DNA from: Dama dama
Lineage: Eukaryota > Chordata > Mammalia > Artiodactyla > Cervidae
Reading direction: 5' to 3'
Assembly (NCBI RefSeq): GCF_033118175.1
Contig: NW_026870967.1
Location: 992,001-1,056,000 of the forward strand
DNA: 64,000 bases
A program made the position numbers and the translations under genes. The notes under the pieces were generated by a model. It made no database searches, was not told the origin of the DNA, and was given only the letters and a program-made list of their open reading frames with translations. Shown piece after piece: positions 46,450-57,700 of the stretch; position 1 is the stretch's first letter, and each line of letters starts with the position of its first letter.

Positions 46450-48760
46450 GAAGACCTCCCCGGCTGCCTCCAAAGGCCGGTTTGCAAGCACTCCCGCCCA
46501 CTGTTCCCAACAAGCACGCAAAATGCTCCCAAGCCCGGGAGAAAAGCGCTTCGGGGTGGTGCTCTCTCCCGGCCCTTGGAAGACCTCCCCGGCTGCCTCC
46601 AAAGGCTGGTTTTCAAGAACTCCCTCCCGCTGACCCGCCAGCCGCACACAATGCTCCCAAGCCCGGGAGAAAAGCATTTTTGGGTGGTGCTCACTCCGGG
46701 CCCTTGGAAGACCTCCCCGGCTGCCTCCAAGGCCGGTTTGCAAGCACTTCTGCCTGCTCTTCCCGCCACCCGCGCACAAAGCTCCCAAGCTCGGGAGAAA
46801 AGCGTTTCGGGGTGGTGTTCTCTCTGGGCCCAAGAAAGACCTCCCGGGCTGCCCCCAAAGGCCGGTTTGCAAGCACTCCCACTCGCTGTTCCCGCCATCC
46901 GTGCAAATGCTCCAAGCCCAGGAGAAAAGCGCTTCGGGGTGGTGCTCTCTCCCGGCCCTTGGAAGACCTCCCCGGCTGCCTCCAAAGGCTGGTTTTCAAG
47001 AACTCCCTCCGCTGTCCCGCCAGCCGCACACAATGCTCCCAATCAGGGGAGAAAAGCGCTTCGGGGTGGTGCTCTCTCCGGGCCCTTGGAAGACCTCCCC
47101 GGCTGCTTCCAAAGGCTGGTTTTCAAGAATTCCCTCCCGTTGACCCGCCAGCCGTACACAATGCTCCCAAGCCCGGGAGAAAAGCGCTTCGGGGTGGTGC
47201 TCTCTCCCGGCCCTTGGAAGACCTCCCCGGCTGCCTCCAAAGGCTGGTTTTCAAGAATTCCCTCCCGTTGACCCGCCAGCCGCACACAATGCTCCCAAGC
47301 CCGGGAGAAAAGCATTTTGGGGTGGTGCTCTCTCCGGGCACTTTCAAGACCTCCCCGGCTGCCTCCAAAGGCCGGTTTGTGAGTACTCATTCCCGCTGCT
47401 TCCGCCAGCCACGCACAATGCTCCCAAGCCCGGGAGAAAAGCATTTTGGGGTGGTGCTCTCTCCCGGCCCTTGGAAGACCTCCTGGGCTGCCTCCAAAGG
47501 CCGGTTTGTAAGCACTCATGTCCGCTGTTCCCGACAGCCACGCACAATGCTCCCAATTCCGGGAGAAAAGTGCTTCGGGATGGTGCTCTCTCCGGGCCCT
47601 TGGAAGACCTCCCCGGCTGCCTCCAAAGGCCAGTTTGCAAGCACTCCTGCCTGCTGTTCCCGCCAGCCGCGCACAATGCTCCCAAGCCGGGGAGAAAAGC
47701 GCTTCAGGGTGGTGCTCTCTCCGGGCAATTTCAAGACCTCCCCGGCTGCCTCCAAATGCAGGTTTGTAAGTACTCATTCCCGCTGCTTCCGCCAGCCACG
47801 CACAATGCTCCCAAGCCCGGGAGAAAAGCATTTTGGGGTGGTGATCAGTCCGGGCCCTTGGAAGACCTCCCCGGCTGCCCCCAAAGGCCGGTTTGGAAGC
47901 ACTCCCACTCTTTGTTCCCGCCATCCGCGCAAATGTTCCAAGCCCGGGAGAAAAGCGCTTCGGGGTGGTGCTCTCTCCTGGCCCTTGGAAGACCTCCCCG
48001 GCTGCCTCCAAAGGCCGGTTTGCAAGCACTCCCGACTGCTGTTCCCGCCAGCCGCGCACAATTCTCCCAATCACGGGAGAAAAGCGCTTCGGGGTGGTGC
48101 TCTCTCCGGGCCCTTGGAAGACCTCCCCGTCTGCCTCCAATGGCCAGTTTGCAAGAACTCATGCCCGCTGTTCCCACCAGCCGCGCACAATGCTCCCAAG
48201 CCCGGGAGAAAAGCTTTTTGGGGTGGTGCTCACACCGGGCCCTGGAAGACCTCCCCGACTGCCTCCAAAGGCCAGTTTTCAAGCACTCCTGCCTGCTGTT
48301 CCCGCCACCCGCGCACAATGCTCCCAAGCCCGGGAGAAAAGCGCTTCGGGGTGGTGCTCTCTACAGGCCCTTGGAAGACCTCCCCGGCTGCCTCCAAAGG
48401 CCGGTTTGCAAGGACTCCTTCCTGCTGTTCCCGCCAGCCACGCACAATGCTCCCAAGCCCGGGAGAAAAGTGCTTCGGGGTGGTGCTCTCTCCGGGCCCT
48501 TGGAAGACGTCCCCGGCTGCCTCCAAAGGCCGGTTTGCAAGCACTCATGCCCGTTGTTCCCACCAGCCGCGCACAATGCTCCCAAGCCCGGGAGAAAAGC
48601 ATTTTGGGGTGGTGCTCACTCCGGGCCCTTGGAAGACCTCCCCGGCTGCCTCCAAAGGACGGTTTGCAAGCACTCCCAGCCGCTGTTCCCGTCAGGCACG
48701 CACAATGCTCCCAAGCCCGGGAGAAAAGCGCTTCGGGCTGGTGCTCTCTCCGGGCCCTTG
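46450..48760. repeat. 129-bp module sub-array E (18 units, copy of C)
   Basis: Reproduces sub-array C at +21,127 bp, same length (2,311 bp) and unit order, with units starting at 46450, 46579, 46707 and so on to 48632. Two substitutions separate it from C: 47064 (G, where C has T) and 47523 (C, where C has A). At both sites E carries the common family base, so the private changes arose in C. Confidence 0.95.
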
Positions 48761-50773
48761 CCCCTGAGCCTGGGGGCCAGGCAGGGGGAACACACTCCCA
48801 GGCCAAGGCAGAACGACATGCACACGTCTGTTCCTGCCCCCTACACCGGCAGAGAGCTCGGGGGAGCCAGAGACTGCCAGGCTGCTGCTGGGCTGGCTGC
48901 CTGTGTGGGACGGGGCAGAGCCGACCTAGCGGCAAGTTGGGCCTCTTGCTCTCCCTGCTGCCCTGAGGCTGCTGGGCCAAAGAGGTCTTGGGCATCGAGC
49001 CCCTTGCTGGTCCCTTCCCGCTGACGAGGCCTTCTGAGCTCCAGCACCTTGCAGTGTGGAGACAGCCCCTGCCAGCAACCTCCTCTCCAAGGAGGCCTCA
49101 ACCGAGGCCTAGTGCCAGGGAAAGGCACCAGCGGGGATGAACCTGGGGAGGCGCCCGGGAATGTCTGGACCCAGTCCCCGTAGCCTGCCCCTTGGTGGGG
49201 CAGTACCCCCGAAGGCCAGGAAGGTCTGGGCAAGGCTGGCCAGGGGCAGGGGCCCTGCTGGGTCCTGCCCCTGGCCTGTGGGGCCTCTGAGCACGACCGG
49301 CCCTCTCCCACTGGAAGACCTCCCCGGCTGCCTCCAAAGGCCGGTTTGCAAGTGCTCCCGCCCACTGTTCCCAGCAGGCGTGCACAATGCTCCCAAGCCC
49401 GGGAGAAAAGCGCTTCGGGGTGGTGCTCTCACCGGGCCCTTGCCCCTGAGCCTGGGGGCAATGCAGGGGGAACACACTCCCAGGCAAAGGCAGAACGACA
49501 TGCACACGTCTGTTCCTGCCCCCTGCACCGGCAGAGAGCTCAGGGGAGCCAGAGTCTGTCAGGCAGCTGCTGGGCTGGCCGCCTGTGTGGGAAGGGGCAG
49601 AGCCGACCTAGGGGCAAGTTGGGCCTCTTGCTCTCCCTGCTGTCCTGAGGCTGCTGGGCCAAAGAGGTCTTGGGCATCCAGCCCCTTGCTGGTCCCTTCC
49701 CTCTGACGAGGCCCTCTGAGCTCCAGCACCTTGCAGTGTGGAGACAGCCCCTGCCAGCAACCTCCTCTCCAAGGAGGCCTCAACCGAGGCCTAGGCCGAG
49801 GGGAAAGGCACCAGCGGGGATGAGACTGGGGAGGCGCCCGGGCATGTCTGGACCCAGTCCCCGCAGCCTGCCCCTTGGTGGGGCTGTAACCCCGGAGGGA
49901 GGAAGGTCTGGGCAAGGCTGGCCAGGGGCTGGGGCCCTGCTGGGTCCTGCCCCTGGCCTGGGGAGCCTCTGAGCACAACCGGCCCTCTCCCACTGGAAGA
50001 CCTCCCCGGCTGCCTCGAAAGGCCGGTTTGCAAGCACTCCCGCCCACTGTTCCCACCAAGCACGCAAAATGCTCCCAAGCCCGGGAGAAAAGCGCTTCGG
50101 GCTTGTGCTCTCTCCGGGCCCTTGCCCCTGAGCCTGGGGGCCAGGCAGGGGGAACACACTCCCAGGCCAAGGCAGAACGACATGCACACGTCTGTTCCTG
50201 CCCCCTACACTGGCAGAGAGCTCGGGGGAGTCAGAGACTGCCAGGCTGCTGCTGGGCTGGCTGCCTGTGTGGGACGGGGCAGAGCCGACCTAGGGGCAAG
50301 TTGGGCCTCTTGCTCTCCCTGCTGCCCTGAGGCTGCTGGGTCAAAGAGGTCTTGGGCATCCAGCCCTTTGCTGGTCCCTTCCCTCTGACGAGGCCCTCTG
50401 AGCTCCAGCACCTTGCAGTGTGGAGACAGCCCCTGCCAGCAACCTCCTCTCCAAGGAGGCCTCAACCGAGGCCTAGGCCCAGGAGAAAGGCACCAGCGGG
50501 GATGAGCTTGGGGAGGCGCCCGGGCATGTCTGGACCCAGTCCCCGCAGCCTGCCCCTTGGTGGGGCAGTACCCCCGGAGGCCAGGAAGGTCTGGGAAACG
50601 CTGGCCAGGGGCAGGGGACCTGCTGTGTCCTGCCCCTGGCCTGTGGGGCCTCTGAGCACATCCGACCCTCTCCCGCTGGAAGACCTCCCCGGCTGCCTCC
50701 AAAGGCCGGTTTGCCAACACTCACGCCCACTGTTCCCACCAGGCGCGCACAATGCTCCCAAGTCCGGGAGAAA

Positions 50774-53700
50774 TGCGCTTCGGGCTGGTGATCTCTCCGG
50801 GCCCTTGCCCCTGAGCCTGGGGGCAATGCAGGGGGAACACACTCCCAGGCCAAGGCAGAACCACATGCACACGTCTGTTCCTGCCCCCTGCACCGGCAGA
50901 GAGCTCGGGGGAGCCAGAGTCTGTCAGGCAGCTGCTGGGCTGGCCGCCTGTTTGGGAAGGGGCAGAGCCAACCTAGGGGCAAGTTGGGCCTCTTGCTCTC
51001 CCTGCTGCCCTGAGGCTGCTGGGCCAAAGTGGTCTTGGGCATCCAGCCCCTTGCTGGTCCCTTCCCTCTGAAGAGGCCCTCTGAGCTCCAGCACCTTGCA
51101 GTGTGGAGACAGCCCCTGCCAGCAACCTCCTCTCCAAGGAGGCCTCAACCGAGACCTAGGCCCAGGGGTAAGGCACCAGCGGGGATGAGACTGGGGAGGC
51201 GCCCGAGCATGTCTGGACCCAGTCCCCGCAGCCTGCCCCTTGGTGGGGCTGTAACCCCGGAGGCAGGAAGGTCTGGGCAAGGCTGGCCAGGGGCTGGGGC
51301 CCTGCTGGGTCCTGCCCCTGGCCTGTGGGGCCTCTGAGCACAACCGGCCCTCTCCCACTGGAAGACCTCCCCGGCTGCCTCCAAAGGCCGGTTTGCAAGC
51401 ACTCCCGCCCACTGTTCCCACCAAGAACGCAAAATGCTCCCAAGCCCGGGAGAAAAGCGCTTCGGGGTGGTGGTCTCTCCGGGCCCTTGCCCCTGAGCCT
51501 GGGGGCCAGGCAGGGGGAACACACTCCCAGGCCAAGGCAGAACGACATGCACACGTCTGTTCCTGCCCCCTGCACCGGCAGAGAGCTCGGGGGAGCCAGA
51601 AACTGCCAGGCTCCTGCTGGGCTGGCTGCCTGTGTGGGACGGGGCAGAGCCGTCCTAGGGGCAAGTTGGGCCTCTTGCTCTCCCTGCTGCCCTGAGGCTG
51701 CTGGGCCAAAGAGGTCTTGGGCATCCAGCCCCTTGCTGGTCCCTTCCATCTGACGAGGCCCTCTGAGCTCCAGCACCTTGCAGTGTGGAGACAGCCCCTG
51801 CCAGCAACCTCCTCTCCAAGGAGGCCTAAACCGAGGCCTAGGCCCAAGGGAAAGGCACCAGCGGGGATGAGCCTGGGGAGGCGCCCGGGCATGTCTGGAC
51901 CCAGTCCCCGCAGCCTGCCCCTTGGTGGGGCAGTACCCCCGGAGGCCAGGTAGGACTGGGAAAGGCTGCCCAGTGGCAGGGGACCTGCTGGGTCCTGCCC
52001 CTGGCCTGTGGGGCCTCTGAGCACATCCGGCCCTCTCCCGCTGGAAGACCTCCCCGGCTGCCTCCAAAGGCCGGTTTGCCAACACTCCCGCCCACTCTTC
52101 CCACCAGGCGCGCACAATGCTCCCAAGCCCGGGAGAAAAGCGCTTCGGGGTGGTGCTCCCACCGGGCCCTTGCCCCTGAGCCTGGGGGCAATGCAGGGGT
52201 TCCACACTCCCAGGCCAAGGCAGAACCACATGCACACGTCTGTTCCTGCCCCCTGCACCGGCAGAGAGCTCAGGGGAGCCAGAGTCTGTCAGGCAGCTGC
52301 TGGGCTGGCCGCCTGTGTGGGAAGGGGCAGAGCCGACCTAGGGGCAAGTTGGGCCTCTTGCTTTCCCTGCTGCCGTGAGGCTGCTGGGCCAAAGAGGTCT
52401 TGGGCATCCAGCCCCTTGCTGGTCCCTTCCCTCTGACGAGGCCCTCTGAGCTCCAGCACCTTGCAGTGTGGAGACAGCCCCTGCCAGCAACCTCTTCTGC
52501 AACGAGGCCTCAACCGAGTCCTAGGCCCAGGGGAAAGGCACCAGCGGGGATGAGCCTGGGGAGGCGCCCGGGCATGTCTGGACCCAGTCCCCGCAGCCTG
52601 CCCCTTGGTGGGGCTGTACCCCCGGAGGCAGGAAGGTCTGGGCAAGGCTGGCCAGGGGCAGGGGCCCTGCTGGGTCCTGCCCCTGGCCTGTGGGGCCTCT
52701 GAGCACAACCGGCCCTCTCCCACTGGAAGACCTCCCCGGCTGCCTCCAAAGGCCGGTTTGCAAGCACTCCCGCCCACTGTTCCCACCAGGCGCGCACAAT
52801 GCTCCCAAGCCCGCGAGAAAAGCGCTTCGGGGTGGTGCTCTCTCCGGGCCCTTGCCAATGAGCCTGGGGGCCAGGCAGGTGATCCACACTCCCAGGCCAA
52901 GGCAGAACCACATGCACACGTCTGTTCCTGCCCCCTGCACCGGCAGAGAGCTCGCGGGAGCCAGAGTCTGTCAGGCAGCTGCTGGGCTGGCCGTCTGTGT
53001 GGGAAGGGGCAGAGCCGACCTAGGGGCAAGTTGGGCCTCTTGCTCTCCCTGCTGCCCTGAGGCTGCTGGGCCAAAGAGGTCTTGGGCATCCAGCCCCTTG
53101 CTGGTCCCTTCCATCTGACGAGGCCCTCTGAGCTCCAGCACCTTGCAGTGTGGAGACAGCCCCTGCCAGCAACCTCCTCTCCAAGGAGGCCTCAACCGAG
53201 GCCTAGTCCCAGGGAAAGGCACCAGCGGGGATGAACCTGGGGAGGCGCCTGGGAATGTCTGGACCCAGTCCCCGCAGCCTGCCCCTTGGTGGGGCAGTAC
53301 ACCCGGAGGCCAGGAAGGTCTGGGCAAGGCTGGCCAGGGGCAGGGGCCCTGCTGGGTCCTGCCCCTGGCCTGTGGGGCCTCTGAGCATGACCGGCCCTCT
53401 CCCGCTGGAGACCTCCCCGACTGCCTCCAAAGGCCGGTTTGCCAACACTCGCGCCCGCTGTTCCCGCCAGGCACGCAAAATGCTCCCAAGCCCGGGAAAA
53501 AAGCGCTTCGGGGTGGTGCTCTCTCCGGGCCCTTGCCCCTGAGCCTGGGGGCAAGGCAGGGGGAACACACTCCCAGGCCAAGGCAGAACCACATTCCCAC
53601 GTCTGTTCCTGTCCCCTGCACCGGCAGAGAGCTTGGGGGAGCCAGAGTTTGTCAGGCAGCTGCTGGGTTGGCCGCCTGTGTGGGAAGGGGCAGAGCCGCA

Positions 53701-54700
53701 CTAGGGGCAAGTTGGGCCTCTTGCTCTCCCTGCTGCCCTGAGGCTGCTGGGCCAAAGTCGTCTTGGGCATCCAGCCCCTTACTGGTCCCTTCCCTCTGAC
53801 GAGGCCCTCTGAGCTCCAGCACCTTGCAGTGTGGAGACAGCCCCTGACAGCAACCTCCTCTCCAAGGAGGCCTCAACCGTGGCCTAGGCCCAGGGGAAAT
53901 GCACCAGCGGGGATGAGCCAGGGGAGGCGCCCGAGCATGTCTGGACCCAGTCCCCGCAGCCTGCCCCTTGGTGGGGCAGTACCCCCGGAGGCCAGGAAGG
54001 TCTGGGCAAGGCTGGCCAGGGGCAGGGGCCGTGCTGGGTCGTGCCCCTGGCCTGTGGGGCCTCTGAGCACAACCGGCCCTCTCCCACTGGAAGACCTCCC
54101 CGGCTGCCTCCAAAGGCCGGTTTGCAAGCACTCCCGCTCACTGTTCCCAGCAGGCGCGCACAATGCTCTCAAGCCCGGGAGAAAAGCGCTTCGGGGTAGT
54201 GCTCTCACCGGGCCCTTGCCCCTGAACCTGGGGGCAATGCAGGGGGAACACACTCCCAGGCCAAGGCAGAACCACATGCACACGTCTATTCCTGCCCCCT
54301 GCACCGGCAGAGAGCTCAGGGGAGCCAGAGTCTGTCAGGCAGCTGCTGGGCTGGCCGCCTGTGTGGGAAGGGGCAGAGCCGACCTAGGGGCAAGTTGGGC
54401 CTCTTGCTCTCCCTGCTGCCCTGAGGCTGCTGGGCCAAAGACGTCTTGGGCATCCAGCCCCTTGCTGGTCCCTTCCCTCTGACGAGGCCCTCTGAGCTCC
54501 AGCACCTTGCAGTGTGGAGACAGCCCCTGCCAGCAACCTCCTCTCCAAGGAGGGCTCAACCGAGGCCTAGGCCCAGGGGAAAGGCACCAGCGGGGATGAG
54601 ACTGGGGAGGCGCCCGGGCATGTCTGGACCCAGTCCCCGCAGCCTGCCCCTTGGTGGGGCTGTAACCTCGGAGGCAGGAAGGTCTGGGCAAGCTGGCCAG
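50774..54700. repeat. Mosaic of monomers from several array positions
   Basis: Private variants point to different best matches in turn. About 50774-50905 resembles 32370-32500. About 50905-51640 resembles 30456-31190, including the rare CCTGTTTGGGAAGG and CCTCTGAAGAGGCC. About 51700-52360 resembles 32620-33277 (CAGGTAGGACTGGG, CTTGCTTTCCC). About 52850-54700 resembles 18.6-20.5 kb and its copy at 39.7-41.6 kb (CCTTGCCAATGAGCC, GGCGCCTGGGAATG, AAAGTCGTCTTGG). Change points are approximate. The order of sources shows deletion of whole monomers and joining in register. Confidence 0.75.
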
Positions 54701-57700
54701 GGGCAAGGGCCCTGCTGGGTCCTGCCCCTGGCCTGTGGGGCCTCTGAGCACAACCGGCCCTCTCCCACTGGAAGACCTCCCCTGCTGCCTCCAAAGTCCT
54801 GTTTGCAAACACTCCCGCCCGCTGTTCACGCCAGGCTCGCACAATGCTCCCAAGCCCGGGAGAAAAGCGCTTTGGAGTGATGCTCTCTGCGGGCCCTTGC
54901 CCCTGAGCCTGGGGGCAAGGCAGGGGGAACACACTCCCAGGCCAAGGCAGAACCACATGCCCACGTCTCTTCCTGTCCCGTGCACCGGCAGAGAGCTTGG
55001 GGGAGCCAGAGTCTGTCAGGCAGCTGCTGGGTTGGCCGCCTGTGTGGGAAGGGGCAGAGCCGCCCTAGGGGCAAGTTGGGCCTCTTGCTCTCCCTGCTGC
55101 CCTGAGGCTGCTGGGCCAAAGACGTCTTGGGCATCCAGCCCCTTGCTGGTCCCTTCCCTCTGACGAGTCCCTCTGAGCTCCATCACCTTGCAGTGTGGAG
55201 ACAGCCCCTGCCAGCAACCTCCTCTCCAAGGAGGCCTCAACCGAGGCCTAGGCCCAGGGGAAAGGCACCAGCGGGGATGAGCCAGGGGAGGCGCCCGAGC
55301 ATGTCTGGACCCAGTCCCCGCAGCCTGCCCCTTGGTGGGGCAGTACCCTCGGAGGCCAGGAAGGTCTGGGCAAGGCTGTCCAGGGGCAGGGGTCCTGCTG
55401 GGTCCTGCCCCTGGCCTGTGGGGCCTCTGAGCACAACCGGCCCTCTCCCACTGGAAGACCTCCCCGGCTGCCTCCAAAGGCCGGTTTGCAAGCGCTCCCG
55501 CCCACTGTTCCCAGCAGGCGCGCACAATGCTCCCAAGCCCGGGAGAAAAGCGCTTGGGGTGGTGCTCTCACCGGGCCCTTGCCCCTGAGCCTGGGGGCAA
55601 TGCAGGGGGAACACACTCCCAGGCCAAGGGAGAACCACATGCACACGTCTGTTCCTGCCCCCTGCACCGGCAGAGAGCTCGGGGGAGCCAGAGTCTGTCA
55701 GGCAGCTGCTGGGCTGGCCGCCTGTGTGGGAAGGGGCAGAGCCGACCTAGGGGCAAGTTGGGCCTCTTGCTCTCCCTGCTGCCCTGAGGCTGCTGGGCCA
55801 AAGAGGTCTTGGGCATCCAGCCCCTTGCTGGTCCCTTCCCTCTGACGAGGCCCTCTGAGCTCCAGCACCTTGCAGTGTGGAGACAGCCCCTGCCAGCAAC
55901 CTCCTCTCCAAGGAGGCCTCAACCGAGACCTAGGCCCAGGGGTAAGGCACCAGCGGGGATGAGACTGGGGAGGCGCCCGGGCATGTCTGGACCCAGTCCC
56001 CGCAGCCTGCCCCTTGGTGGGGCTGTAACCCCGGAGGCAGGAAGGTCTGGGCAAGGCTGGCCAGGGGCTGGGTCCCTGCTGGGTCCTGCCCCTGGCCTGT
56101 GGGGCCTCTGAGCACAACCGGCCCTCTCCCACTGGAAGACCTCCCCGGCTGCCTCCAAAGGCCGTTTTGCAAGCACTCCCTCCCACTGTTCCCACCAAGC
56201 ACGCAAAATGCTCCCAAGCCCGGGAGAAAAGCGCTTCGGGGTGGTGGTCTCTCCGGGCCCTTGCCCCTGAGCCTGGGGGCCAGGCAGGGGGAACACACTC
56301 CCAGGCCAAGGCAGAACCACATGCACACGTCTGTTCCTGCCCCCTACAGCGGCAGAGAGCTCGGGGGAGCCAGAAACTGCCAGGCTCCTGCTGGGCTGGC
56401 TGCCTGTGTGGGACGGGGCAGAGCCGACCTAGGGGCAAGTTGGGCCTCTAGCTCTCCCTGCTGCCCTGAGGCTGCTGGGTCAAAGAGGTCTTGGGCATCC
56501 AGCCCTTTGCTGGTCCCTTCCCTCTGACGAGGCCCTCTGAGCTCCAGCACCCTGCAGTGTGGAGACAGCCCCTGCCAGCAACCTCCTCTCCAAAGAGGCC
56601 TAAACCGAGGCCTAGGCCCAGGGGAAAGGCACCAGCGGGGATGAGCCTGGGGAGGCGCCCGGGCATGTCTGGACCCAGTCCCCGCAGCCTGCCCCTTGGT
56701 GGGGCAGTACCCCCGGAGGCCAGGAAGGTCTGGGCAAGGCTGCCAGGGGCAGGGACACTGCTGGGTCCTGCCCCTGGCCTGTGGGGCGTCTGAGCACACC
56801 GGCACTGTCCCGCTGGAAGACCTCCCCGTCTGCCTCCAAAGGACGGTTTGCAAGCACTCCACCCGCTGTTCCCGCCAGGCACGCACAATGCTCCCAAGCC
56901 CGGGAGAAAGCGCTTCGGGCTGGTGCTCTCTCCGGGCCCTTGCCCCTGAGCCTGGGGGCCAGGCAGGGGGAACACACTCCCAGGCCAAGGCAGAACGACA
57001 TGCACACGTCTGTTCCTGCCCCCTACACCGGCAGAGAGCTCACGGGAGCCAGAGACTGCCAGGCTGCTGCTGCGCTGGCTGCCTGTGTGGGACGGGGCAG
57101 AGCCGACCTAGGGGCAAGTTGGGCCTCTTGCTCTCCCTGCTGCCCTGAGGCTGCTGGGTCAAAGAGGTCTTGGGCATCCAGCCCTTTGCTGGTCCCTTCC
57201 CTCTGACGAGGCCCTCTGAGCTCCAGCACCTTGCAGTGTGTAGACAGCCCCTGCCAGCAACCTCCTCTCCAAGGAGGCCTAAACCGAGGCCTAGGCCCAG
57301 GGGAAAGGCACCAGCGGGGATGAGCCTGGGGAGGCGCCCGGGCATGTCTGGACCCAGTCCCCGCAGCCTGCCCCTTGGTGGGGCAGTACCCCCGGAGGCC
57401 AGGAAGGTCTGGGCAAGGCTGGCCAGGGGCAGGGGCCCTGCTGGGTCCTGACCCTGGCCTGTGGGGCCTCTGAGCACAACCGGCCCTCTCCCACTGGAAG
57501 ACCTCCCCGGCTGCCTCCAAAGTCCTGTTTGCAAACACTCCCGCCCGCTGTTCACGCCAGGCTCGCACAATGCTCCCAAGCCCGGGAGAAAAGCGCTTTG
57601 GAGTGATGCTCTCTCCGGGCCCTTGCCCCTGAGCCTGGGGGCAAGGCAGGGGGAACACACTCCCAGGCCAAGGCAGAACCACATGCCCACCTCTGTTCCT

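Larger units (their letters stand above)
34537..50773. repeat. 16.2-kb higher-order duplication, copy 2
   Basis: Counterpart of 13409-29646 with 11 differences found by eye, about 0.07%. Differing bases here are 37004 C, 37153 G, absence of the extra A near 37597, 40694 C, 43232 A, 46422 A, 46449 T, 47064 G, 47523 C, 49295 G and 49486 A. At 50774 the sequence changes to GAAATGCGCTTCGGGCTGG, a form otherwise seen at about 32370. The two copies are not adjacent: the shift is 21.1 kb but the copy is 16.2 kb, so roughly 4.9 kb of other monomers separates them. Confidence 0.93.
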
